64,000 nucleotides of DNA from Streptomyces tsukubensis (GTDB lineage: Bacteria; Actinomycetota; Actinomycetes; Streptomycetales; Streptomycetaceae), in NCBI RefSeq assembly GCF_009296025.1, contig NZ_CP045178.1, forward strand, positions 3,100,001 to 3,164,000, in the 5' to 3' direction. Of the stretch, positions 1 to 8,718 are shown in pieces. Below the pieces are notes generated by a model. The model was not told where the DNA came from. It searched no databases and saw nothing but the letters and a program-made list of their open reading frames with translations. The position numbers were made by a program, and so were the translations under genes. Within the stretch, counting starts at the first letter, position 1. Each line of letters begins with the position of its first letter.

Positions 1-160
1 CGAGGAAGAGGCCCGTTCCGATGGCTCCGCCGATGGCGATCATCTGGATCTGCCGGGCACCGAGGCCTCGCTGATAACCCCCGTCCTGCCCTCCTCCCGG
101 GAGTGTGGTGCCCTTGCCCGTCGGCTCTTCGTCCTGGGTTCCGACCTTCACTGAGGTCAT
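1..160 (-). CDS. Amino acid permease (APC family), 5' end only
   Basis: Only the first 53 codons lie in the window; the gene runs off the left edge. The visible N-terminus is a hydrophilic tail of about 28 residues followed by YQRGLGARQIQMIAIGGAIG and TGLFL, the opening of the first membrane helix of amino acid permeases of the AAT/LysP type, where the GGxIGTG segment contributes to substrate binding. These are integral membrane proton-coupled amino acid importers; the substrate cannot be told from this piece. The ATG at 158-160 is preceded by a good ribosome site (GAGGAAAGG, reverse strand). Confidence 0.85.
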   Translation of the reverse strand, partial: MTSVKVGTQDEEPTGKGTTLPGGGQDGGYQRGLGARQIQMIAIGGAIGTGLFL

Positions 161-338
161 GTGGTCGCGCCTTTCCTCTGCCTGTCCCCGGAGCGGAACG
201 GAGGACTCCGTTCCGGGCGGATAAGCAGATGAAACCACGCACCGGCACACACGTACACGGGTTGACATGCGAAGCGCGCGCCGGGAATCCCGACGCGCGC
301 TCGGGCGCACTGGGGCGCCTCTCCACAGAACCCGTGAA

Positions 339-923
339 TCAGGACATCAGGGTCTCCACCAGCGTTTCCTGTAGTCCGCCCAGCCACAGGTAGGCCATCA
401 CCATGGGCTTGCGCGGGTCCTCGTCCGGCAGTTGGTAGAGCAGATCCGCGTCCTCCTCACCGGTGATCTCCAGACGGGCGCTGATGGCGAGCCGGAGATC
501 ATTGAGGGCGCCGAGCCACTGCTGGGCGGACTCACCCTCGACCTTGAGGACAGCGCCGCCACCCGCCGAGGCCGAAAGACCGTCCAGGGAGCGGATCACC
601 GCGACGGCGTCCCTGCGCTTGCGGTCCCGCAGATCGTTCTCGGTGAAGCGGCGGAACTCCGAGGACGCGGCGCGCAGTTCCTCGGTCTCCTTGTCACCCG
701 GGCCGCCGTAGGCGTCGGGGAAGAGCCGGTGCAGCACCGGGTCGGAGGGCGGCTCGCTCGGCCCCTCGGCGAACAGCTCGGCCAGCGGGTCGTCCGAGGG
801 CTCGGCGCCCGGCCCGACCAGTTCCATCAACTGGACGGCGAGCGAGCGGATGATGGAGATCTCGACCTCGTCGAGGACGACGGCCGCGCCGCCGTCGGGG
901 GTCGGTTCGAAGAGTCCCGGCAT
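339..923 (-). CDS. DUF2017 domain protein
   Basis: A 194-residue soluble protein of the actinobacterial DUF2017 family, which is regularly found directly behind clpS; its function is unknown. The start chosen is the ATG at 921-923 ([12 protein letters not shown]), because it overlaps the clpS stop codon by one base (TAATG), a classic translational-coupling arrangement; a longer frame reaching 953 lies inside clpS. The protein is acidic and helical with no membrane segment or signal peptide. The coupling implies co-expression with the N-end-rule adaptor ClpS, so a role near Clp proteolysis is reasonable but inferred. Confidence 0.85.
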   Translation of the reverse strand: MPGLFEPTPDGGAAVVLDEVEISIIRSLAVQLMELVGPGAEPSDDPLAELFAEGPSEPPSDPVLHRLFPDAYGGPGDKETEELRAASSEFRRFTENDLRDRKRRDAVAVIRSLDGLSASAGGGAVLKVEGESAQQWLGALNDLRLAISARLEITGEEDADLLYQLPDEDPRKPMVMAYLWLGGLQETLVETLMS

Positions 924-1294
924 TACTTGCGGTCCTGCTGGAGCGTGGCCCACAGTCCGTAGCCGTGCATGGCCTGCACGTCCCTCTCCATTTCCTCGCG
1001 GGTGCCGGTCGAGACGACGGCACGCCCCTTCTGGTGGACGTCGAGCATCAGTTTGGTGGCCTTGTCCTTGGAGTAGCCGAAGTAGCTCTGGAACACATAG
1101 GTCACATAGCTCATCAGATTGACCGGATCATTGTGTACGAGCGTGATCCAGGGGAGGTCCGCCTCGGGGACGACGAAGGTCTGCTCCGCCGATTCTGGGC
1201 GCTCGGTCTCTGCGGGCGCGGCACTGCGGGCGATGACTGCCGTCCTCGAAGGGGTGGTGGCGGGAAACGGATGGGACACCTTCACGTGGCCCAT
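923..1294 (-). CDS. clpS: ATP-dependent Clp protease adaptor ClpS
   Basis: ClpS delivers N-end-rule substrates to ClpAP/ClpCP. The 123-residue product carries the family core: [20 protein letters not shown] (substrate pocket with the conserved NDP), then [16 protein letters not shown] and the C-terminal [16 protein letters not shown]. About 45 residues of poorly conserved N-terminal tail precede the core. ATG at 1292-1294 ([10 protein letters not shown]) is preferred; an upstream in-frame GTG at 1319-1321 and a GTG just downstream are alternatives, and no strong ribosome site separates them. The gene is divergent from pncB with about 92 bp between them and is coupled to the DUF2017 gene behind it. 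Confidence 0.93.
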   Translation of the reverse strand: MGHVKVSHPFPATTPSRTAVIARSAAPAETERPESAEQTFVVPEADLPWITLVHNDPVNLMSYVTYVFQSYFGYSKDKATKLMLDVHQKGRAVVSTGTREEMERDVQAMHGYGLWATLQQDRK

Positions 1295-1350
1295 GCTGCC
1301 ACTCGTCGGCCTCGGCCGCACGAATGGCCCTCCGGCGCCGACCCTGAAAT

Positions 1351-1386
1351 CGTCACACTGACGCTAACGGGGGTAGTATCTGTCCT
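1351..1386 (+). promoter_or_regulatory. pncB promoter, probably leaderless
   Basis: TAGTAT at 1374-1379 fits a sigma-HrdB-type -10 box and ends seven bases before the pncB ATG, so transcription should start at or one base before the A of ATG. No Shine-Dalgarno sequence fits between them. A -35 box is weak (around GTCACAC, 1352-1358). Confidence 0.55.
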
Positions 1387-2850
1387 ATGAACACAGCGGA
1401 CCTGGATCTGCCCGCGGATGACGGGCGTCACTCGCTCCCTCGTGAGGGCGGTGGCGGTACCGGAAGTAGCGGTACCGGAGGTGGCGGCGGCGCGGGCGCG
1501 GACGGCAGCGCGGGGGACGAAGGGCACGCCCAGGGCGGCGCCAGGCGGCTCGGAGTGCCCTCGACCGCGCTCTTCACCGACCACTACGAGCTGACGATGC
1601 TCCAGGCGGCCCTCAAGAACGGCACCGCCGACCGCCATTCCGTCTTCGAGGTCTTCACCCGCAGACTCCCCGAGGGGCGCCGCTACGGCGTCGTGGCGGG
1701 GACGGGGCGCGTACTGGACGCCGTGGAGAACTTCCGCTTCGACCCGGAGATGCTGGAGTACCTGCGGGCGCGGCGCGTGGTGGACGGGGCGACCATCGAC
1801 TGGCTCGCCGACTACCGCTTCAGCGGTGACATCTGGGGCTACCCAGAGGGCGAGGTCTACTTCCCCGGCTCGCCGCTGCTGCGGGTCGAGTCCACGTTCG
1901 CGGAGTGCGTGCTGCTGGAGACGGTGATCCTCTCCATCCTCAACCACGACTCGGCCATCGCCGCCGCCGCCTCCCGTATGGCCTCGGCCGCCGGGGACAG
2001 GCCTCTCATCGAGATGGGCGCGCGGCGCACCCACGAACTGGCCGCGGTCGCCGCCTCCCGCGCCGCCTACATCGGGGGGTTCACCCTCACCTCCGACCTC
2101 GCGGCGGGCTTCCGCTACGACATCCCCACCACGGGCACCAGCGCCCACGCCTTCACCCTCCTCCACGATGACGAGCGCTCCGCCTTCGAGGCGCAGGTCG
2201 CCGCGCTCGGCAGCGGTACGACGCTGCTGGTCGACACCTACGACGTCACGCAGGCCGTGCGGACCGCGGTGGAGGTGGCGGGGACCGGGCTGGGAGCCGT
2301 CCGTATCGACTCGGGCGACCTGCTGCTCGTCGCGCACCGGGTACGGCAGCAGCTGGACGAGATGGGGGCGACGAAGACACGGATCGTGGTCACCTCCGAC
2401 CTGGACGAGTACGCCATCGCCTCACTCGCGGCCGCGCCCGTGGACGCGTACGGCGTGGGCACCCAGCTCGTCGTCGGCAGCGGGCACCCGACCTGCTCCA
2501 TGGTCTACAAGCTGGTGGCCCGCGCGAAGTCGGGCGACCCCGCGGCCCCGCTCGAACCCGTCGCCAAGAAGGCGCTCGGCGGCAAGACCTCCATGGGTGG
2601 CCGCAAGTGGGCCGCCCGCCGCTTGGACGCGGACGGGGTGGCGGAGGCCGAGGTCGTGGGGACCGGGGAGGTCCCTGCCGAGCTGGCCGAGCAGCAGCTC
2701 CTCGTCCAGTTGGTGAAGGCGGGCGAGGTGCTGGTGCGCGAGCCGCTGGACGAGGTACGCGACCGGCACGCGGCGGCGCGCGCCAACCTGCCGCTCTCCG
2801 CGGCGCAGCTCTCCCGGGGGGAAGCGGTCATCCCTACCGAGTACGCGTGA
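1387..2850 (+). CDS. pncB: Nicotinate phosphoribosyltransferase
   Basis: Converts nicotinate plus PRPP (with ATP) to nicotinate mononucleotide in the NAD salvage (Preiss-Handler) pathway. The 487-residue protein has the N-terminal substrate motif FTDHYELTMLQAAL near residue 62, the conserved TGTSAHAF segment with the family histidine near residue 254, and the Asp/Gly-rich phosphate site RIDSGDLL with GVGTQLVVGSGHP further on. Between the usual N-terminus (MNTADLDLP) and the start of the fold (VPSTALFTD) sits an odd insert of about 45 Gly/Ala/Asp-rich residues, unlike what I remember from relatives. pncA follows 316 bp downstream on the same strand, so the two salvage steps are neighbours. Cytoplasmic. 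Confidence 0.95.
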   Translation: MNTADLDLPADDGRHSLPREGGGGTGSSGTGGGGGAGADGSAGDEGHAQGGARRLGVPSTALFTDHYELTMLQAALKNGTADRHSVFEVFTRRLPEGRRYGVVAGTGRVLDAVENFRFDPEMLEYLRARRVVDGATIDWLADYRFSGDIWGYPEGEVYFPGSPLLRVESTFAECVLLETVILSILNHDSAIAAAASRMASAAGDRPLIEMGARRTHELAAVAASRAAYIGGFTLTSDLAAGFRYDIPTTGTSAHAFTLLHDDERSAFEAQVAALGSGTTLLVDTYDVTQAVRTAVEVAGTGLGAVRIDSGDLLLVAHRVRQQLDEMGATKTRIVVTSDLDEYAIASLAAAPVDAYGVGTQLVVGSGHPTCSMVYKLVARAKSGDPAAPLEPVAKKALGGKTSMGGRKWAARRLDADGVAEAEVVGTGEVPAELAEQQLLVQLVKAGEVLVREPLDEVRDRHAAARANLPLSAAQLSRGEAVIPTEYA

Positions 2851-2934
2851 ACCGCGCACGCGCGGACCGAGCAGGCGCGGACCTCGCACGTGCGGACCGC
2901 GCACGTGCCAACCGAGGACGTACCTTCCGAGGAC

Positions 2935-2994
2935 GTGCTTTCCCCGTACATGCTTTCCCCGTACGTGCTTTCCCCGTACGTGCTTTCCCCGTAC
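2935..2994 (+). repeat. 15-bp tandem array, 4 copies
   Basis: Four copies of GTGCTTTCCCCGTAC, one with a single change (second copy starts with A), lie in the 316-bp gap between pncB and pncA. Looser GCACGTGCGGACC-like repeats precede it from about 2856. No gene is evident in the gap. Confidence 0.9.
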
Positions 2995-3166
2995 GTGCGC
3001 GCCGCCTCCGGGCCCGGCGTGGTGCGGGAGGTGCGGGGGATCCGATGGCATATGCCATCACGGGATTCGGGCGCCCTCCCGCCGGGCCACGGCCTCGCAC
3101 CCTCTCCCGTCCCGGGCGTGGAGTCTCTACGCTCGGAACACCGTTCTCCAGCCGAAGGACATCCCC

Positions 3167-3754
3167 ATGCGCCGCGCACTGATCGTCGTAGACGTGCAGA
3201 ACGACTTCTGCGAAGGCGGGAGTCTCGCGGTCTCAGGGGGCGCCGACGTGGCCGCCGCCGTCACCGAGCTGACAGGCCAGGCCCCGGCCGGCTACCGCCA
3301 CGTCGTCGCCACCCGCGACCTGCACATAGCCCCCGGTGACCACTTCTCGGACAACCCCGACTTCCGTCACTCCTGGCCCGCCCACTGCGTCGCGGGCACC
3401 GAGGGGGTCGGCTTCCATCCGAACTTCGCGCCCGCCGTCGCCTCCGGGGCGATAGACGCCGTCTTCGACAAGGGCGCGTACTCCGCCGCCTACAGCGGCT
3501 TCGAGGGCGTCGACGAGAACGGTGTGGGGCTCGCCCAGTGGCTCCGCGACCACGGCGTGACCGATGTCGACATCGTCGGGATCGCCACGGACCACTGCGT
3601 ACGGGCCACCGCCATGGACGCCGCCCGCGAGGGGTTCGGGACGCAGGTGCTGCTCGCCCTCACGGCGGGGGTGGCCGAGGAGACCACCGAGCGGGCGCTT
3701 GAGGAGATGAGCGGCGCCGGAGTGGAGCTCAGCGGCAAGCCCGTACTGGCGTAG
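3167..3754 (+). CDS. pncA: Nicotinamidase (isochorismatase superfamily)
   Basis: Hydrolyses nicotinamide to nicotinate and ammonia, supplying the substrate for the upstream PncB. The 195-residue protein shows the full cysteine-hydrolase triad: Asp9 in VVDVQNDF, Lys102 in FDKGAYS and the nucleophile Cys144 in TDHCVRATA, plus the metal-site stretch TRDLHI. Length is normal for bacterial PncA. The ATG has a ribosome site (GAAGGA) eight bases upstream. Cytoplasmic. Enzymes of this superfamily are diverse, but the motifs and the pncB neighbour make nicotinamidase the clear choice. Confidence 0.93.
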   Translation: MRRALIVVDVQNDFCEGGSLAVSGGADVAAAVTELTGQAPAGYRHVVATRDLHIAPGDHFSDNPDFRHSWPAHCVAGTEGVGFHPNFAPAVASGAIDAVFDKGAYSAAYSGFEGVDENGVGLAQWLRDHGVTDVDIVGIATDHCVRATAMDAAREGFGTQVLLALTAGVAEETTERALEEMSGAGVELSGKPVLA

Positions 3755-3835
3755 CCACTCCCGCCGCCGCACGGCCGCCGCCCCCGGCCCGCCCCTACGG
3801 GGCCCGAGCGTCCGCCACGGGGGCCCGCACGTCCC

Positions 3836-4150
3836 CTACGGGTGAGCCGCCGACCGCAGCAGGGCCCGGATCGGATGCCACAGCTCCCGTACGTCGTCGG
3901 GCGCCGTGCGCCATATGACGCCGTCGGGATGGTGGAGGACGGCGGTGATCTCGTCCAGGGACGGCGGCTCGGCGTTGCCCCGCAGGTAGACGGCGCGGAG
4001 CCCCAGATTCCGCAGCCTGGTCAGCGCCCTCGCGCGATTCTGGGCGTGGACGAGTACGCGCACCCTGCACCCTTCCGAGACCGGGCTGGGCAGGGTCAGC
4101 GCGACCACCACATTGCCGCCGGGCAGCTTGCAGAAGCCCCCTCCAGCCAT
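3836..4150 (-). CDS. Hypothetical protein, 104 aa
   Basis: A small soluble protein I do not recognise by function. It starts MAGGGFCKLPGGNVVVAL, continues with an Arg-rich middle (HAQNRARALTRLRNLGLRAV) and ends with a segment reading DGVIWRTAPDDVRELWHP. The ATG has a ribosome site (GAGAGGGTG) at good spacing on the reverse strand, and GC at third positions is high, so it is very probably real. It stands alone between pncA (opposite strand) and the terminator of the M6 protease gene. The tryptophan-bearing C-terminal half resembles small conserved Streptomyces proteins of unknown role. Confidence 0.75.
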   Translation of the reverse strand: MAGGGFCKLPGGNVVVALTLPSPVSEGCRVRVLVHAQNRARALTRLRNLGLRAVYLRGNAEPPSLDEITAVLHHPDGVIWRTAPDDVRELWHPIRALLRSAAHP

Positions 4151-4212
4151 GCCGGATCACCCTCTCGTGAGACGCGGTGTCAATAAGCGAGTCATAGGGA
4201 GCATCTAAACGC

Positions 4213-4248
4213 GATCGGCCGCCGCCCGCTAGAGGGCGACGGCCGATC
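4213..4248 (-). terminator. Terminator of the M6 protease gene
   Basis: 15-bp arms (one G-T mismatch) around the 6-base loop GCTAGA. The hairpin lies 26 bp behind the protease stop codon on the reverse strand. It has no long U-tract, as is usual in Streptomyces. Confidence 0.8.
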
Positions 4249-4273
4249 ATGTTTTGACCTGCGGTTTCACAAA

Positions 4274-6676
4274 TTATTTAGTGGAGCGCCCGACGTGGAC
4301 CGTCATCGTTTCGCCATGGAGAGGCTGGCTGAGGATGGAGATCCTGGTGTTGGTGTCAGCGACTTTGACGCTCCCCGTGGGGTTCGCCCGGTCGTAGTAC
4401 GTACCCCGGTGGTCGTCGAAGACCGGGTTGCCGAGCTTCGCCTTGACCCGGGCGGCCTTGCCGTCCTTGTGCAGCGTGAAACCGGCCGACGGGTACCAGC
4501 TGAAGGCGGAGTCGTACGGCTGGACGCGGTTGCGCATCACGGTGCCGTCGGCCCACTTCTCGGCCTTCGGGTGCGCGTCCACCGGCAGGATCAGACCCGC
4601 GCCGGGGTGCACGCCGGTGTTGTTGTCCGCCTGCGAGGTGTCCCACAGCCAGACCACGAGCCCCTTCTGGTAGCTGAAGTGCTCGACCCAGTCGGGGCGC
4701 GCGGTCGTCCAGCCGAAGTTGTAGGGGCCCGTCTTCAGGGTCTTGTCGTAACTCACGTACTGGCGGTTCTCCGCGATGTAGTACTGCGGGTAGTCCTTGG
4801 TGAAGGACTCGCCGATCCGCGAGAAGCCGCCCGCGGTCCAGCCGGCGTCGTCGCCCTCGGCACCGTCGGTGAAGAGGGGGGTGCCGTCCGCGACGACCGA
4901 GATGTCGTCGGCCGCGAACCCGGTCTGGGCCGCGCCGCCGTCGGTCAGGTAGCGGAAGCGCAGGTCGATCTTCTTGCCCGCGTAGGCGTCCAGCGGGAAG
5001 GAGAGGTCCTTGTACGCGCCTGAGACACCGGTCAGGGCCGGCTTGTCGCCGCCGTCGCGCGGGATGGGCCTGCCGTCCGCGGTGCCGTCGAGCGGCTCGT
5101 AGGTGACGCCGCCGTCGGTCGAGGCCTCGGCGTAGAGGTAGTCGTAGTTCTCCTCGATGTCCCACCAGCCCTTGAGGTCGAGGGAGGCCTTCGACTTGCC
5201 CGTGAGGTCGACGGAGCGGGTCAGGGTGTTCTTCAGGTTGTCGCCGCTCCCCGACCACCACTGCTTCTCACCCGAGGCGGGCTTCGTCACGGTCGTCGTG
5301 ACGCCCTTCTCCGGCAGCTCGACCACGAGGGCCTGCTTGTCCTTGGTGTTGTACTCGGCGACGCCCAGCTTGTGGGTGGAGGCCGTCGCGGCCTTCGCCG
5401 TGCCGTAGTTCAGCCAGCCCAGTTGGAGCTTGTCCCAGGCGGCCATGTCACCCGGCAGGTCACCGATCGCGTCCTTGCCGGTGCCCAGCCAGGAACCGGC
5501 CGACATCAGCGTCCAGAAGGCCGTGGAGTTCTCACCCGCGCCGCTGGTGTCGTAGAGGTCGGGGAGGCCCAGGTCGTGGCCGTACTCGTGGGCGAAGACG
5601 CCGAGTCCGCCGTTCTCCGGCTGCATGGTGTAGTCGCCGACCCAGATGCCGGTGTCACCGATCTCGGTGCCGCCCGCCTGATTGTCGGCGGGGCCGGAGC
5701 GGCCTGCGTCCGTGCCGTACGCGTACCAGCGGTGTGCCCAGATGGCGTTGGTGCCCTCGACCCCGCCCCCGGCTGACTCGTCCTCGCCGGCGTGCACGAT
5801 CTGGAAGTGGTCGATGTAGCCGTCGGGCTCGTTGAAGTCGCCGTCGTTGTCGTAGTCGTAGCGGTCCCACTGGTCGTAGGCGGCGAGCTGCTCCTTGATC
5901 TGGGCGTCGCTCTCACCGGCCGCCTTGCGGTCCGCAGTCCACTGGTTCACCCCGTCCCGCACCGCGTCCCAGGCGCTGGGGCAGTTGGTGGAGCCGCAGT
6001 AGTTGGATCCGTAACGGGCCTCGTTCCAGTCGACCTTCACCCAGTCGGAGACCTCGCCGTCGACCGAGTAGCGGCCCGAGGACTGCTTCTCGTAGTACTT
6101 CTTGACGGACTCCTTCTTCGCGTCCTTCGAGAAGTACAGGTCCTGGTAGTGCGCCTGGTTGTAATCGGCCTGCCAGGCGGTCGAGTTGTCGTCGGCCCGC
6201 TTGGGCTCGGCTATCTCGTTGTGCTGGGGGCCCGGCGTACCACCGAACTTCTTGACCGGCGGCTTCGGGCCGTCGGGACCGTCCGGGTCGTACATGGTCG
6301 TGTCGTCGACCTTGTCCCCGAACTCCACGAGGATGGTGAAGATCTTGTCGGTCTTCTCCCGCCCCAGCTCGACGTACTTGCCGTCGTCCAGTTTCACGAC
6401 CTTCGACGCGCCCCGCTCGGTGGCCTTGGCGTCGCCGGATATGACCTGACGCAGCGCGTCCTGACGGAGCGCGTCCTGCTTCTTGCTGAACGGCCCGTCG
6501 AGATCGTGTTCCGTATCCCCCTTGGCAGGCGCCGGATCGCGGCGCTCGATGCCTGACTGCTGGCCCGTCGTGCCCTCGGCGGCCTGTGCGACCCCGAACG
6601 CTCCGGCGGTGGCGCCTATCGCGGCGACCGCCACGGTCAAGGCGGCCGCTCTGACGGCCCTCCGTTGTCTGCTCAC
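4274..6676 (-). CDS. Secreted M6-family metalloprotease (immune inhibitor A-like)
   Basis: An exported zinc endopeptidase of 800 residues. GTG at 6674-6676 is chosen: it follows GGGGAGGG at 10 bases and gives a textbook signal peptide (RQRR, then a hydrophobic Ala/Val stretch ending FGVAQA). The zinc motif HEYGHDLGLPD (HExxHxxGxxD) is at about residues 363-373. A propeptide of about 90 residues precedes the catalytic region. C-terminal to the catalytic domain is a beta-rich region with two MAM/jelly-roll-like segments typical of the family (around LDLKGWWDIEENYDYLY and LSFPLDAYAGKKIDLRFRY). The frame also continues to an ATG at 6760, but that would bury the signal peptide. Likely a nutritional or developmental protease outside the cell. 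Confidence 0.92.
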   Translation of the reverse strand: MSRQRRAVRAAALTVAVAAIGATAGAFGVAQAAEGTTGQQSGIERRDPAPAKGDTEHDLDGPFSKKQDALRQDALRQVISGDAKATERGASKVVKLDDGKYVELGREKTDKIFTILVEFGDKVDDTTMYDPDGPDGPKPPVKKFGGTPGPQHNEIAEPKRADDNSTAWQADYNQAHYQDLYFSKDAKKESVKKYYEKQSSGRYSVDGEVSDWVKVDWNEARYGSNYCGSTNCPSAWDAVRDGVNQWTADRKAAGESDAQIKEQLAAYDQWDRYDYDNDGDFNEPDGYIDHFQIVHAGEDESAGGGVEGTNAIWAHRWYAYGTDAGRSGPADNQAGGTEIGDTGIWVGDYTMQPENGGLGVFAHEYGHDLGLPDLYDTSGAGENSTAFWTLMSAGSWLGTGKDAIGDLPGDMAAWDKLQLGWLNYGTAKAATASTHKLGVAEYNTKDKQALVVELPEKGVTTTVTKPASGEKQWWSGSGDNLKNTLTRSVDLTGKSKASLDLKGWWDIEENYDYLYAEASTDGGVTYEPLDGTADGRPIPRDGGDKPALTGVSGAYKDLSFPLDAYAGKKIDLRFRYLTDGGAAQTGFAADDISVVADGTPLFTDGAEGDDAGWTAGGFSRIGESFTKDYPQYYIAENRQYVSYDKTLKTGPYNFGWTTARPDWVEHFSYQKGLVVWLWDTSQADNNTGVHPGAGLILPVDAHPKAEKWADGTVMRNRVQPYDSAFSWYPSAGFTLHKDGKAARVKAKLGNPVFDDHRGTYYDRANPTGSVKVADTNTRISILSQPLHGETMTVHVGRSTK

Positions 6677-6871
6677 GAGTGTGTAGCCCTCCCCGGTACG
6701 TAACACAAGTGACGCCATTCGACCGGAGGGGCCGAGGAAAAGACAGATCTTGACTTGCACAGGCCAAGTACGTTAATCCGACCGGCGGGTGGGAGCAGTG
6801 ACGGAGCCCGCCAGGACGCCGGTCGTGCGCGGCTCGGACACGTAGGGGGTCGCCTTCGACCCGCCCTTCAA

Positions 6872-6928
6872 CAGCGACTCACGGCTGGGTCAGCGACTCA
6901 CGGCTGGGTCAGCGGCTCACGGCCTGGT
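6872..6928 (+). repeat. 19-bp tandem array, 3 copies
   Basis: Units CAGCGACTCACGGCTGGGT at 6872 and 6891 are identical; the third at 6910 has two changes. The third copy contains the stop codon of the GNAT gene that ends at 6917 on the reverse strand, so the array looks like duplication of the gene's 3' end. Confidence 0.9.
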
Positions 6929-7510
6929 CAGTAGCGGGCCGACGACTGAAGGGCCCGTGAACTCCGTCGCGAGGGTGTCCATGACGACCTCGCCGCAGCT
7001 CCGCCCGAGCCAGTACCCGGCTTCCCTGAGGGTCCCCGCGGTACGGAACCCCGCCTTCTCGTAGGCGCGGACGGCTGCCGTGTTCGGGGCGAGGACCTTG
7101 AGCCAGACCATGCGCAGGTTGGTGATGTGGAAGGCGTAGTCCAGAGTGAGGCGAGTGGCCTGAGTGCCGAGCCCGTGCCCGCGGGCTTCGGGGGCAAGCA
7201 TGATGACGAACTCGGCGGTGCGGACGGCATGGTCGGGCAGGAGGGTCGCGACCCCCGCGGGGACGGGCTCACCCGAGCTGAGGTCGTAGACGGTGAAACG
7301 GATGTTCGCGCCCCTGAGCTGGTGCGCCATGCCTTCTGTACGGGCCTCAAGGGACTCGGGCCCTTGGCGTCCGTACCCGACGAGGAGGACGGGGTCCTGT
7401 TCCCAGCGCCAGTACGTCTCGACCAGATCGGCACGGTAGGGACCGAGCGCACAGGTCTCGGTGCCGATCCAGAGGATCGGGTCAGAGTGGGTGCTGATGA
7501 CGGGCTCCAA
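6917..7510 (-). CDS. GNAT N-acetyltransferase (RimJ/RimL-like)
   Basis: A 197-residue acetyl-CoA-dependent acetyltransferase. The acetyl-CoA loop is visible as EARGHGLGTQA (RxxGxG), followed by the beta-strand/helix typical of RimJ-type enzymes (MVWLKVLAPNTAAVRAYEKAGF). The segment VETYWRWEQDPVLLVGYGRQ is characteristic of a Streptomyces subfamily often linked to small biosynthetic clusters. The substrate is unknown. Start is uncertain: TTG at 7508-7510 is the last in-frame start before the domain; an upstream GTG at 7613-7615 would overlap the lasso B2 remnant by over 130 bases. Neither has a convincing ribosome site, suggesting the 5' end was rearranged together with the neighbouring remnant. 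Confidence 0.8.
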   Translation of the reverse strand: MEPVISTHSDPILWIGTETCALGPYRADLVETYWRWEQDPVLLVGYGRQGPESLEARTEGMAHQLRGANIRFTVYDLSSGEPVPAGVATLLPDHAVRTAEFVIMLAPEARGHGLGTQATRLTLDYAFHITNLRMVWLKVLAPNTAAVRAYEKAGFRTAGTLREAGYWLGRSCGEVVMDTLATEFTGPSVVGPLLTRP

Positions 7511-7925
7511 TGGTGAGGGCCGGGGTGTAGGCGAGCGTCGAGGACGGCTCAGCGGCCGCGACTCCGTCGTCAGTCTGCACCCAGGCGTGCAGCCTGATGG
7601 GGTCAGGAGCGACACCGTGACACCACGTGGCGGACAGGCGGCGGGAGGCGAGCAAGAGCACGGCTGCGGCGGACTCCTCCAGACAAGCCGTACGCGCTGG
7701 TGAGTACCAGCCGACGCGTCGTACGGCGTGCACGGCGGCCTCTGCCTGATCGTGGGTAGCCGGTTGGCGGCAGGTTGACGCCGCGCTTCTCAGGACATTC
7801 GTGATGCGGCGCATGGTTGCCCTTCGGCTGCCCAGCCGAGTGATGGCAAGGACCATGGCCAGAGCCGCCGCAGCAGCTGTGCTCGTACCGGTAGGGACGG
7901 GACGGGTCGCTTCGGCAGGGTGTTC
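7482..7925 (-). pseudogene. Lasso peptide B2 protein (leader peptidase) remnant
   Basis: The reverse-strand frame ending at 7482 encodes a B2-type (McjB C-terminal, transglutaminase-like) cysteine protease that in lasso clusters removes the leader peptide. Hallmarks: the nucleophile segment ARTACLEESAA, then TWCHGVAPDPIRLHAWV with the catalytic His, then AEPSSTLAYTPALTIGA at the C-terminus, all in family order. The N-terminal helix region (AAAAALAMVLAITRLGSRR) is present, but no normal start codon or ribosome site precedes it; the frame runs into the upstream cyclase remnant in another phase. The usual B1 (leader-binding) gene and a precursor gene are absent. Possibly still translated, but best regarded as a relic. 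Confidence 0.65.
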
Positions 7926-8717
7926 TGCGCTGCCCCAGCTCGCAGTGGCGGCCTTCGCGGGCAGGGGCGTCTGCCAGGGCATGGAGATGGCGACGGGCTC
8001 CCGGTTCCGCCCACGCAGGGAACGGCAGGAGAGGGAACCAACGGACGTGCCCGTGATCGTTCCTTTCAGGCGCTCCTACAGTGCGCGCGAGATCGGTGAG
8101 AGCCTGACGGCGGCTGGTCCTGGCGGCCTTCACTGCATCGCACAGGTACGGAAGGACCTTGCCGTGGCGTAGCCGGGCCCAGCCGAACGCCTCGGTGACT
8201 GCTCGCTTCCCATGCCGATGGCGTATCAGGTCGGCGAGGTGAAGGGGCGGCTGAAACAGGACGCTGTCGCCACCATCACCGGTCAGGTGCGTGTGGCTCC
8301 CGAGATCCGCTCGTACCCAGCGGAGTTGGCCGGTCAGACGCGCCTGCGTCAGGGTTGAGGGCGCTGGTTCATCGGTCGCCGTTACGGCGGTGATGAGGGT
8401 ATATGGCAAGTGTTCCGCTGCCATCGACAGCAGATGATGCGTGACCCGACCGGCATACGCATCAGCCGTCAAACGCGCGTAACGCAGATCCGCACCGGAT
8501 ATGTCCCCCTCAGGATGGATGGTGACAGCGTTGAGATTGGCATGTGGCGGCAACTCCTGCGCCGCTAGGACTGCAACGGAAGTCGAGTCCAGTCCACCGG
8601 ACAAATCACATGACAGTTCAGGATCAGATGCGACTCGTAGCGCGACGGCCCCTGTCAGCGCGGTGCGCAGACGCTGTGTGGGTGACCCGGCAGAGTCGGC
8701 ATTCGGTCGCCTTCCGT
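7921..8717 (-). pseudogene. Lasso cyclase / asparagine synthetase-like remnant, truncated at both ends
   Basis: Reading the reverse strand from about 8717: a segment RLRTALTGAVALRVASDPEL leads into CDLSGGLDSTSVAVLAA (the ATP-pyrophosphatase P-loop), and later THLTGDGGDSVLF gives the second synthetase motif. Homology fades after FPAWAEPGARR and GRHCELGQRR near 7921. A full lasso cyclase or AsnB has an N-terminal glutaminase-like domain and about 150-200 further C-terminal residues; both are missing, leaving about 265 residues of the synthetase core. It sits directly upstream of the B2 remnant in the same orientation, the normal C-(B1)-B2 order with B1 and the end of C deleted. Confidence 0.7.
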
Positions 8718-8718
8718 C

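Noticed and set aside
4356..5261. Reverse-strand ORF of 301 codons inside the M6 protease
   Set aside because: Arg-rich alternate phase of the protease gene with no domain.
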